A DNA stretch of 34,802 nt from NCBI GenBank assembly GCA_030066335.1, contig JASJBV010000005.1, positions 1 through 34,802 of the forward strand, given 5' to 3'. Under the pieces are notes generated by a model that saw nothing but the letters and a program-made list of their open reading frames with translations, had not been told where the DNA came from and ran no database searches. This DNA is from Gammaproteobacteria bacterium. Its GTDB lineage: Bacteria; Pseudomonadota; Gammaproteobacteria; GCA-001735895. A program made the translations under genes and the position numbers. Of this stretch, positions 8,588-16,886 are shown in pieces (the stretch's first letter is position 1; each line of letters starts with the position of its first letter).

Positions 8588-9469
8588 ATGAATAAGGCGG
8601 ATTTACCTATCGGCATCGTCGGCGTGGGCCTGATGGGGCATGGTATCGCCAGGAGTATCCAGCAGCATGGTTACTCGATTTCGCTGCTGGAGCATGCCGG
8701 CAACCAGCCGCTGGATGACCTGCTGGAAAAGGGGGCAGAGCTGGTGCAGACCCCGGCAGACCTGGCCGCTGCCAGCGAAATCATCATTATCTGTGTGACC
8801 GGTTCGCCCGAGGTGGAGCAGGTCGTGTTTGCCGAGGATGGGATCCTGCAGGGTATCCAGCCAGGTAACATCGTGATTGACTGCTCAACCGCGATCCCCG
8901 CCTCGACGCTAAAGGTTTACCAGGCCCTGAGCGAGGCCGGTGCCCGCTATATCGATGCGCCGATGACACGTACCCCGAGGGAGGCCGAGGAAGGTCGGCT
9001 CAACCTGATCGTCGGCGGCGACCCGGTATTGTTTGATTCCTTACTGCCGCTGCTGCAGTGTTTTGCCGAAAATATCACCCTGGCCGGAGCGGTTGGTAGC
9101 GGTCATCAAATGAAGCTGTTGCATAATTTCGTCTCCCTCGGGTTTTCTGCGTTGTTGGCCGAAGCCACCGCCAGTGCCCGCCGTGCCGGTATCGAAGATG
9201 AGGTGTTGATCGAAGTTCTGGCCAAAGGCGGCGGCGGCGGGGTGATCCTGCAGCGCCTGGCCCCTTATATCCAGCAGGGCGATGACAGTGGGTTTCGTTT
9301 TTCCATCGCCAATGCCGCCAAGGACATGGGGTATTACCAGGAAATGCTGGCGAGTATGGATTTTGATGGCAGTATCGCCAACGTGGTGAATGATCTGTAT
9401 CAACGGGCGCTGGCTGACACGCCGGCGCAGACCCCGGTGCCGCGTCTGCTCGATTTTCTGTCGCAGTAA
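8588..9469 (+). CDS. NAD(P)-dependent beta-hydroxyacid / 3-hydroxyisobutyrate dehydrogenase-family oxidoreductase
   Basis: Rossmann motif GIVGVGLMGHGIARS; DAPMTRTPREAEEGRLNLIVGG; GSGHQMKLLHNF catalytic Lys region. Confidence 0.9.
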   Translation: MNKADLPIGIVGVGLMGHGIARSIQQHGYSISLLEHAGNQPLDDLLEKGAELVQTPADLAAASEIIIICVTGSPEVEQVVFAEDGILQGIQPGNIVIDCSTAIPASTLKVYQALSEAGARYIDAPMTRTPREAEEGRLNLIVGGDPVLFDSLLPLLQCFAENITLAGAVGSGHQMKLLHNFVSLGFSALLAEATASARRAGIEDEVLIEVLAKGGGGGVILQRLAPYIQQGDDSGFRFSIANAAKDMGYYQEMLASMDFDGSIANVVNDLYQRALADTPAQTPVPRLLDFLSQ

Positions 9470-9481
9470 ACTTAGCCTGGC

Positions 9482-9856
9482 TCAATAAGATGCCGCGTCG
9501 AACGCGTTAGGTATCCATTCAATCTGCGCTTGCTGCGGACCGGGCTGGTCCTGGATCAGCAACGCATCAAAGCGAACATCATGCTGCTGGAATTGCTGAT
9601 GGTGACTGATAAAGCTCAGGGCGCTGCGGCTGATTTTTTGTTGTTTGCTGGGCGGGATGCTGTAGGCGGCACCACCGAATGCTTGGCTGGTGCGATATTT
9701 GACCTCGATAAAACACAGCTGATTCTGATCCAGCATGATCAGGTCGATCTCGCCGAAACGACAATGATAGTTCTGCTCCACCAGCTTGAGTCCCTGCAGT
9801 TGCAGCCAGTGTAATGCCTGTTGCTCGAAATACAGTCCCTTGTGTTTGTTGCTCAT
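9482..9856 (-). CDS. yraN: UPF0102 / YraN family nuclease-like protein
   Basis: KGLYFEQQALHWLQLQGLKLVEQNYHCRFGEIDLIMLDQNQLCFIEVKYR is typical of YraN; adjacent to lpoA. Confidence 0.93.
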   Translation of the reverse strand: MSNKHKGLYFEQQALHWLQLQGLKLVEQNYHCRFGEIDLIMLDQNQLCFIEVKYRTSQAFGGAAYSIPPSKQQKISRSALSFISHHQQFQQHDVRFDALLIQDQPGPQQAQIEWIPNAFDAASY

Positions 9857-11826
9857 TGATTGTCGACGATTTCGAACTCCGAGCCGAGTAGTTTGGATTT
9901 GCCGCGTTCAAAGGTTGCCAGTAACAGCTGACGATGGATGCGTCCCTGCCGGTCGAGGCTGACCTGGCCGCTGTTCAGGGCCAGCTCCTGCTCCGGGTTT
10001 ACCAGCAGCTTGCGCAGGGCGGGGATCAGGCGATAGGCATCGAGGCCGAGGGCAAAGAACTTGGCATAGCGCTGGCTCTGGTTCGGCCAGTTCTGGCGGA
10101 TCTGCTGGTAATCGGCATTGTTGTCATGGTCGAGTGCCCAGGGGGTATCGACGTACAGGATCTCGTTGAGATCGCGATCGGCATCGGTATCGGTAACCCC
10201 GGAGGAAATGCTGGAGGTGGCATACACCGGCAGGTCCTTGGCATGATGGAATTTCAACTGCGGCTTGATCAACCTGGCCTGGCGAGGATTGCCGGCAATG
10301 AATACCATGTCCACATCGCGGCGTCGGCGCGGAATGAATTCCGCTTTCTGGTCGATGACCTTTTGCAGGATGGAGAGACGGCTTTGACTGCTGTTCAGAT
10401 TCAATAGCTGCTTGATCGATGCCGAGTAATCATTCTTGCGCGACGGGTAGTTTTGACTGGCGACGACCTGGCCGCCGAGGCCTTCAAAGCGCTCGGTGAA
10501 AGCTTTTTGCAAACGTTCGCCGAGTTTGTTGTCCGGGGTCAGGGTCACCGCATGGTAGCGGCCATGGATCAGGGCGAAATCGGCAATCTGCTCGGCCTCG
10601 TCCTCCGGCCGCAGACCGAACTGATACAGGTTGTTGATGCCGATGCTGGCATCATCCGCGTAATTCAGGGTCAGGGTCGGCACCTGCAGTGATTCGTTCA
10701 TCTGCAATTGATTCACCAGTTTCTTATCCAGCGGCCCGACGATAAAGTCGGCGCCATTCTGAATCGCCTGGTTGTACTGGATCAGAAACTCTTCCGGATT
10801 GTCGCTGACGTTGACGATCTCGAGTTCCGGCTTGGCCGCCGGGTCATTGTAATAGGCATGCAGGAATCCGTTCTGGATCGCCTCGGCCACGTTTTTGAAC
10901 TTGTCGGAAAACGGCAGCATCAACGCGATGCGGGTCGGCACGATATGGATCAGGCGGCTTTCGCTCAACAGCTTCTCGCTGTAATAAAGTCCTGCTTCAT
11001 GCGTCGGATATAACTCGTACCACTTCTTGACCCACGGCTCCATCTTGCTCGGCAGCATATTGGAGCGACGCGCGATCAGGTTGAGTTCGAGCCAGCCGCG
11101 CATCTGCGGTTCCTGTTTCTGATACAGAGCGTCGATGACATTGGATTCGGAGATCCGGTTCAGCGCATCCCAGATAAATTCCTGGTTCTGCTGGATTTCG
11201 GCCTCGCTGTCGAGATACTGGCTGATCTGCATGCGCAGCTGGGCCGATTCCATCGGGTTGCCGATGGCGAGAATGCCCTCGGAACGGATAGTCAGCGCCA
11301 GCACCTTGTAATCGTCGTCGACCAGCGTCTCCAGGTCCGGTAAGTTACCCAGGCTTTGATAGGTCTTGCCGTTGTCGAAATAGATGCCCGAAAGTAACAC
11401 GTCTCGATGAGTCAGTTCCGGCTCCAGCAGTTCTTCTTCCGCCAGTGATTGATACAGGTTCTGGACATCCTCGTAGCGTTGCATCTGGTACAGCATCAAT
11501 GCCATTTTCTGCAGATAGCGCGAGCGCTCCGGTTGCTCCGAGTTCTGCGCCAGGTACTGGTACATGCTCGCCGCTGGTTCCCATTCCTGTTGCTGTTCGT
11601 ATTGCTCGGCAATCAGCCGGTCCTCGATCGTGGTCTTGCCGGTCAGCGGCGGTCCTTCCAGTTCCGGGCCCGGGCCGGGGGCCTGACAGCCGAAGATGAA
11701 CAGGGCGGCTGCCAGCAGTAACAGCAGCCTGAGAGGGCGGAATAAAGCAGGGTGATCAGCAGGTTGATGCTGGCCGAGTTGGTGGGCGATTTCGAACATG
11801 TCCGGTCTGTTACAATGCGATACCAA
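9853..11826 (-). CDS. lpoA: Penicillin-binding protein activator LpoA (LppC family)
   Basis: N-terminal lipoprotein-like segment (LLLLLAAALFIFGCQ), TPR-like region, C-terminal periplasmic binding-like domain (RIALMLPFSDKFKNVAEAIQNGFLHAYY). Start may be the internal ATG at 11799. Confidence 0.9.
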   Translation of the reverse strand: MVSHCNRPDMFEIAHQLGQHQPADHPALFRPLRLLLLLAAALFIFGCQAPGPGPELEGPPLTGKTTIEDRLIAEQYEQQQEWEPAASMYQYLAQNSEQPERSRYLQKMALMLYQMQRYEDVQNLYQSLAEEELLEPELTHRDVLLSGIYFDNGKTYQSLGNLPDLETLVDDDYKVLALTIRSEGILAIGNPMESAQLRMQISQYLDSEAEIQQNQEFIWDALNRISESNVIDALYQKQEPQMRGWLELNLIARRSNMLPSKMEPWVKKWYELYPTHEAGLYYSEKLLSESRLIHIVPTRIALMLPFSDKFKNVAEAIQNGFLHAYYNDPAAKPELEIVNVSDNPEEFLIQYNQAIQNGADFIVGPLDKKLVNQLQMNESLQVPTLTLNYADDASIGINNLYQFGLRPEDEAEQIADFALIHGRYHAVTLTPDNKLGERLQKAFTERFEGLGGQVVASQNYPSRKNDYSASIKQLLNLNSSQSRLSILQKVIDQKAEFIPRRRRDVDMVFIAGNPRQARLIKPQLKFHHAKDLPVYATSSISSGVTDTDADRDLNEILYVDTPWALDHDNNADYQQIRQNWPNQSQRYAKFFALGLDAYRLIPALRKLLVNPEQELALNSGQVSLDRQGRIHRQLLLATFERGKSKLLGSEFEIVDNQ

Positions 11827-11855
11827 TTGCTTAGTTTACATGGTTAACTGGTTAA

Positions 11856-12701
11856 ATGTCAGGCAAACTTTATATCGTCGCCACCCCCATCGGTAACCTC
11901 GATGACATCAGCCTGCGCGCGATCGATACGCTACGCGAGGTCGACCTGGTTGCCGCCGAGGACACCCGCCACAGCCAGGGCCTGTTGCGTCACCTGGGCC
12001 TGCACAAGTCGATGATTTCGCTGCATGAACACAACGAGCGGGAACGCATCCAGCGCATCCGGCAGGAGCTGGAGCAGGGCCGAAATATCGCCCTGATCTC
12101 GGATGCCGGCACCCCGCTGATATCCGATCCCGGGTTTCCGCTGGTGCGGGCGTTGGTCGAAGCCGGCCTCGAGGTGGTGCCGGTCCCCGGTGCCAGTAGC
12201 CTGCTCGCCGCGTTATGTGCCGCGGGCCTGCCCACCGATCATTTCAGTTTCCATGGCTTCCTGCCGCACAAGAAGGCCGAGCGGCGGACGCGTATCGAGG
12301 CCCTTAAACGGCTCGCCGGGACCCAGGTTCTGTTCGAGTCGACGCACAGAATCCTGGCCTTGCTGGAGCAAATCGGCGAGGTCATGCCCGCGGCGCAGCT
12401 GGTCGTCGCCAAGGAGCTGACCAAGCAGCATGAACGTTTCATTCGCGGTGATGCCGCGCAATGTCTGCAGGAACTGGCCAGCGATCCGTTGCTGAAAAAG
12501 GGTGAATTCGTGGTGCTGATTCATCAGCCGCGTCAGCAGCAGACGGATACGCTGGCCATCGACAGCGACCAGCTGTTGCGCCGGCTTTTGCAGGATCTGC
12601 CGTTGAAAAAAGCGGTGAAGCTGGCGGTCGACATCACCGGCCAGAAGAAAAACCAGCTGTATCAAAGGGCCCTGCAGATCAACGATGATAACGAGGCCTG
12701 A
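11856..12701 (+). CDS. rsmI: 16S rRNA (cytidine(1402)-2'-O)-methyltransferase
   Basis: LYIVATPIGNLDDISLRAIDTLREVDLVAAEDTRHSQGLLRHLG and SDAGTPLISDPGFPLVRALVEAG; divergent from lpoA. Confidence 0.97.
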   Translation: MSGKLYIVATPIGNLDDISLRAIDTLREVDLVAAEDTRHSQGLLRHLGLHKSMISLHEHNERERIQRIRQELEQGRNIALISDAGTPLISDPGFPLVRALVEAGLEVVPVPGASSLLAALCAAGLPTDHFSFHGFLPHKKAERRTRIEALKRLAGTQVLFESTHRILALLEQIGEVMPAAQLVVAKELTKQHERFIRGDAAQCLQELASDPLLKKGEFVVLIHQPRQQQTDTLAIDSDQLLRRLLQDLPLKKAVKLAVDITGQKKNQLYQRALQINDDNEA

Positions 12702-12751
12702 TTGCAGCGCATACGAGCTAAACGCCTATTCATTGTTGTCGCCAGATTGGT

Positions 12752-12757
12752 TAAAAT
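12752..12757 (+). promoter_or_regulatory. Candidate -10 box for rnpB
   Basis: TAAAAT about 7 nt upstream of the predicted RNase P RNA 5' end; the -35 match is weak. Confidence 0.45.
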
Positions 12758-12764
12758 AGCACCA

Positions 12765-13104
12765 AGTCAGCCGGATAATCGCTGGTATCGTCAGATACTG
12801 GAGGAAAGTCCGGGCTCCACAGGGCAGGGTGCCAGGTAACACCTGGGGGGCGTGAGCCTACGGAAAGTGCCGCAGAAAATATACCGCCTGCCAGCTTGCT
12901 GGCAGGTAAGGGTGAAATGGTGCGGTAAGAGCGCACCGCGCTGCTGGTAACAGCAGTGGCAGGGTAAACCCCACTCGGAGCAAGACCAAATAGGAAAGCG
13001 ATGGCGCGGCCCGCGTTGCTTTCGGGTTGGTCGCTTGAGGCCGGTTGGTGACTTCCGGTCCAGATGAATGATTATCCAAGACAGAACCCGGCTTACAGGC
13101 TGAC
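12765..13104 (+). ncRNA. rnpB: RNase P RNA (bacterial class A)
   Basis: Conserved core segments GAGGAAAGTCCGGGCTCCACAGGGCAGGGTGCCAGGTAAC, GGGTGAAATGGTGCGGTAAGAGCGCACCG, GTAAACCCCACTCGGAGCAAGACCAAATAGG, and 3' CAGAACCCGGCTTACAGGCTGACT. Confidence 0.97.
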
Positions 13105-13110
13105 TTTTTT

Positions 13111-13263
13111 AATTTCACCACGAAGAACTCGAAGAACACGAAGGTTTTTAAGGCATTCGCTCGTCATTTAGTATGCTGTTATCTTTGCAAGTGGTGCGGT
13201 CTCAGAATCAGTCACTCAGCAATATCAAACTTCGTGATCTTCGTGCCCTTCGTGGTTAATTAC
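13111..13263. repeat. Palindromic, CACGAAG-rich intergenic element with imperfect terminal inverted repeats
   Basis: Left arm 13111-13150 (TTTCACCACGAAGAACTCGAAGAACACGAAGGTTTTTA) and right arm 13225-13262, whose reverse complement is TAATTAACCACGAAGGGCACGAAGATCACGAAGTTTGA; about 75 nt between arms. Confidence 0.75.
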
Positions 13264-13421
13264 CCCCTCAAAACCCCGTTACATCAGCATCTCTTAATAT
13301 TTTACTTTAAGTTTGTGTGGTTAATGGTTGTTTTTTAATACTGATAACCGTTCGTCATAAAACAAATCGCTAAGTCCTTGTTGTCATTAAAGAAATTCTA
13401 TTCACCAAAGCCGTTTTTTAC

Positions 13422-13449
13422 TTGACTTGTGGGGTTTCTGGGCCATACT
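13422..13449 (+). promoter_or_regulatory. Candidate sigma70 promoter of the dcw cluster (Pmra)
   Basis: TTGACT (13422-13427), 16-bp spacer, CATACT (13444-13449), upstream of mraZ. Confidence 0.6.
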
Positions 13450-13485
13450 GTGTCTATTGGTGGGGAATAGTGTCATTTTGTGGAT
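13429..13485 (+). promoter_or_regulatory. Candidate MraZ operator: array of GTGGGG-like boxes
   Basis: Boxes at 13429 GTGGGG, 13438 CTGGGC, 13448 CTGTGT, 13460 GTGGGG, 13470 GTGTCA, 13480 GTGGAT; spacing 9/10/12/10/10 nt. Confidence 0.6.
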
Positions 13486-13500
13486 AATAAAGGCGTATAA

Positions 13501-13950
13501 GTGCTTAAATTCCGAGGGGCCTCAAATCTATCGCTAGATGCCAAGGGCAGGATGGTATTGCCTGCGCGTTATCGTGAGCGTCTGGCCGAAATATCTAATA
13601 GTCAGCTGGTGGTGACCATTGACACCGATCAGCCCTGCCTGTTGTTGTATCCGCTCAATGAATGGGAAATCGTCGAAGACAAGATCAACGCGTTGCCTGG
13701 TTTTAACAAGGTGGTGCGCAAGATCCAGCGCAAGCTGATTGGTTATGCCACCGATATCGAAGTGGATGCCAACGGTCGGATCCTGCTGTCAGGCCCGCTG
13801 CGGACCTACGCCAAGCTGGAAAAGAAAGTGGTTCTGATTGGTCAGGGCAATAAGTTCGAACTTTGGGATGAGCAGTTGTGGGAGCAGCACTGCATGGAGC
13901 AGGATGACGATGACGAGATCCCACCGTCACTGGCGGAGTTGTCACTATGA
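13501..13950 (+). CDS. mraZ: Transcriptional regulator MraZ
   Basis: FRGASNLSLDAKGRMVLPARYRERL plus a second DANGRILLSGPLRTYAKLEKKVVLIGQGNKFELWD repeat; GTG start; first gene of dcw. Confidence 0.97.
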   Translation: MLKFRGASNLSLDAKGRMVLPARYRERLAEISNSQLVVTIDTDQPCLLLYPLNEWEIVEDKINALPGFNKVVRKIQRKLIGYATDIEVDANGRILLSGPLRTYAKLEKKVVLIGQGNKFELWDEQLWEQHCMEQDDDDEIPPSLAELSL

Positions 13951-14891
13951 GCCAGTCTGAGTTCTCGCATCAACCGGTTTTATTCCACGAGGTGCTGGAG
14001 GCATTGGCGATCAAACCCGATGGAGTCTACGTCGACGGTACTTTCGGTCGTGGCGGCCATGCCGCTGCGATTCTACAGCGCCTCAATGAGCATGGGCGCC
14101 TGCTGGTGATGGACAAGGACCCCGAGGCTATTGCCACTGCGCAGCAGGCCTACGCTGATGATGCGCGGGTGACCGTGATTCATGACGATTATGCGCATAT
14201 GTTGGATCAACTGGATCAAAGGGGGCTGAGGCAACTGGTCGATGGCGTCTTGCTCGATCTCGGCGTGTCTTCGCCGCAATTGGATGATGCCAGTCGTGGT
14301 TTCAGTTTCCAGCACAATGGGCCGCTGGATATGCGGATGAATCCGCAGCAGGGCATGTCGGCGGCTGAATGGATCATGACGGCGAGCGAGAAAGAGATCG
14401 CCGCGGTGTTATGGGAACTGGGTGAGGAACGTTTTTCGCGCCGGATCGCGCGGCGCATCGTCGACTATCGGCAGCAGCAGCCCATCAACGACACGGCCAC
14501 CCTGGCCAACCTGATCAGTGAATGTGTGCCTAAGGCCAAGCAGCATAAGCATCCGGCCACGCGCAGTTTTCAGGCGATCCGGATCCGGGTCAACGAGGAG
14601 CTGGAGCATATCCAGCACCTGTTGAACGATATCTTCGAGGTGTTGAAGATCGGCGGGCGCCTGCTGGTGATCAGTTTCCATTCGCTCGAGGACCGCTTGA
14701 TCAAGCGGTTTTTCAAACAGCATTCGACGGCCCCGGCGCTGCCCAGAGGTTTACCGTTGCGTGATAGCGAGATCCCGGTGAGCGTGCGCCTGCGCACCAT
14801 CGGTAAAGCGATCAAGGCCGGTGCCGAAGAGGTCGCGGTCAATCCGCGCGCCCGCAGCGCGGTGCTCAGAATAGCCGAACGGGTAGCCTGA
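13947..14891 (+). CDS. rsmH: 16S rRNA (cytosine(1402)-N4)-methyltransferase
   Basis: HQPVLFHEVLEAL, GTFGRGGHA, DGVLLDLGVSSPQLDDASRGFSF; dcw position 2. Confidence 0.97.
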   Translation: MSQSEFSHQPVLFHEVLEALAIKPDGVYVDGTFGRGGHAAAILQRLNEHGRLLVMDKDPEAIATAQQAYADDARVTVIHDDYAHMLDQLDQRGLRQLVDGVLLDLGVSSPQLDDASRGFSFQHNGPLDMRMNPQQGMSAAEWIMTASEKEIAAVLWELGEERFSRRIARRIVDYRQQQPINDTATLANLISECVPKAKQHKHPATRSFQAIRIRVNEELEHIQHLLNDIFEVLKIGGRLLVISFHSLEDRLIKRFFKQHSTAPALPRGLPLRDSEIPVSVRLRTIGKAIKAGAEEVAVNPRARSAVLRIAERVA

Positions 14892-15163
14892 TGACCAAAT
14901 TGTACTGGCTGATGCTGCTGATCGTTCTGGTAACCGGCAGCGCGCTGACCGTGATTTATGTCAAGCATGAGAGCCGTTTGTTGTTCGCGGAATTACGTAA
15001 GGTGCAAAAACAGCAGGATGAGCAGGTGATTCACTGGAGCCGTCTGCAGTTACAGAATAGCACCCTGGTCACGCAATCCAATGTGGAGACGGTGGCACGC
15101 AAGAAGCTGGGTATGGTGCTGCCGGAACGGGTACAAATTGTGACTCTGAAAGATCATGAGTGA
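14891..15163 (+). CDS. ftsL: Cell division protein FtsL
   Basis: Short single-TM protein with coiled-coil segment between rsmH and ftsI. Confidence 0.93.
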   Translation: MTKLYWLMLLIVLVTGSALTVIYVKHESRLLFAELRKVQKQQDEQVIHWSRLQLQNSTLVTQSNVETVARKKLGMVLPERVQIVTLKDHE

Positions 15164-16886
15164 TAACAGTTCTTCATCTTCGTCGACCAACGCCTTTTTT
15201 GCCGGCAGGCACTATTTCGTGCTGCTGGCCATCCTGCTGCTGTTTATCGGCCTGGTTGGCCGGGCCGGCTACCTGCAGGTGTATAACCAGGAATTCCTCC
15301 TCGATGAAGGCAGTCAGCGTCAACTGCGGACCATTGCCACGCCGGCTTATCGTGGCAGTATCGTTGATCGTTTCGGTACCCCGCTGGCGATCAGTACCCC
15401 GGTCGACTCGGTATGGGCCGATCCACGCCAGGCCCTGCTCGACAAGCCGGGCCTGGAAAAGGTATCAGAGCTGTTGGGTCTGGATGGCGAACAGGTCGAG
15501 ACCAAGCTCAAGCAGCGTGCGGACAAGGAATTCGTTTACCTCAAGCGTCGCATCGAGCCCGAGCTGGCGCAACAGGTGGTGGCCGAGGCCAAGGGGGTTT
15601 ACCTGCAGCGTGAGTACAACCGATTTTACCCGGCCAGTGAAGTGGTTTCGCATGTGATCGGCTTTACCGACATCGATAATATCGGCCGCGAGGGTCTGGA
15701 ACGGATTTACCAGGACTGGTTGAAGGCCAAGCCAGGTGCGCGCCAGGTGTTGCGCAACCGCAAGGGTGAGGTGATCGAGGAAATCGCCCAGGTTACCGCG
15801 GCGCGCCCGGGCAATGATTTGCAGACCAGTATCGATATGCGTCTGCAGTACATCACCTATCGCAGCCTGGCCAAGGCGATCAAATATCATGCTGCTGCCT
15901 CCGGCAGCGCGGTGTTGCTGGATGCCAGCAACGGCGAGATCCTGGCCCTGGCCAACCTGCCATCCTATAACCCCAATCAGTCCAGCAAGCAGGCGGCGGA
16001 GAAACGGCGCAATCGGGCGATTACCGATGTATTCGAACCGGGTTCGACGATCAAGCCGTTCACCCTGGCGGCGGCCCTGGACCGGGCTCTGTTCAGCAGC
16101 AACGACGAGATCGATACCGCGCCCGGCTACATGAAGGTGACGGGCTATGCGATCAGGGATTTTCGCAATTACGGTGTGCTCGACCTGGCCGGGATCCTGC
16201 GTAAATCCAGTAATGTCGGCGCATCCAAGATCGCGCTGGCGATGGAGTCGCAGGAGTTATGGCAGGCCTTCAATGACTATGGCTTCGGCCAGCCGACCGG
16301 AGTTGATTTCCCGGCCGCCTCGGCTGGTTATTTCAGTCATTACACCGACTGGCAGCCGCTCGATCATGCCACCATGGCCTTTGGCTATGGCCTGTCGTTA
16401 TCGGCCCTGCAGCTGGCGCGTTCCTACTCGCTGTTTGCCAACGATGGCATCCTCAATCCATTGACCCTGGTCAAACAGGACGAGCAACCACCCGGACGCC
16501 AGGTCATGAAGGCGGTGACTGCACGCAGCCTGCTGAAAATGATGGAGGAGGTGGTTGGGCCCAAGGGCACCGCCCAGCAGGCGGCGATACCCGGTTATCG
16601 GGTTGCCGGTAAAACCGGCACGGTGAAAAAGACCGCGGCCGGTGGCGGCTACGAGCAGGACAGTTACATGTCGGTGTTTGCCGGTATTGTACCGGTTAGC
16701 AATCCGCGCCTGGTGATGGCGGTCATGATCGATGAGCCGCAACAGAATGGTTATTACGGCGGCCAGGTTGCGGCCCCGGTATTCAAGGAGGTGCTGACCC
16801 ACGCGCTGCGCCTGATGAATATCTCGCCCGATGACCTGTCGACCCTGCAGCAGATAGCCCAGGCGGCGGGGCGCGAGGTATTATGA
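15156..16886 (+). CDS. ftsI: Peptidoglycan D,D-transpeptidase FtsI (PBP3)
   Basis: N-terminal TM; RGSIVDRFGTPLA; active-site EPGSTIKPF (SxxK), SSN, KTGT. Confidence 0.97.
   Translation: MSDNSSSSSSTNAFFAGRHYFVLLAILLLFIGLVGRAGYLQVYNQEFLLDEGSQRQLRTIATPAYRGSIVDRFGTPLAISTPVDSVWADPRQALLDKPGLEKVSELLGLDGEQVETKLKQRADKEFVYLKRRIEPELAQQVVAEAKGVYLQREYNRFYPASEVVSHVIGFTDIDNIGREGLERIYQDWLKAKPGARQVLRNRKGEVIEEIAQVTAARPGNDLQTSIDMRLQYITYRSLAKAIKYHAAASGSAVLLDASNGEILALANLPSYNPNQSSKQAAEKRRNRAITDVFEPGSTIKPFTLAAALDRALFSSNDEIDTAPGYMKVTGYAIRDFRNYGVLDLAGILRKSSNVGASKIALAMESQELWQAFNDYGFGQPTGVDFPAASAGYFSHYTDWQPLDHATMAFGYGLSLSALQLARSYSLFANDGILNPLTLVKQDEQPPGRQVMKAVTARSLLKMMEEVVGPKGTAQQAAIPGYRVAGKTGTVKKTAAGGGYEQDSYMSVFAGIVPVSNPRLVMAVMIDEPQQNGYYGGQVAAPVFKEVLTHALRLMNISPDDLSTLQQIAQAAGREVL

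Noticed and set aside
9225-9245. GGCGGCGGCGGCGG microsatellite-like run
   Set aside because: In-frame glycine codons (AKGGGGGV) in a conserved loop region of the dehydrogenase; too short to argue for phase variation.
12858-13139. Minus-strand ORF containing ACKPGSVLDNHSSGPEVT (and ORF 12751-12936)
   Set aside because: These are antisense to rnpB; the peptide is a recurrent mis-annotation of RNase P RNA complement, not a protein.
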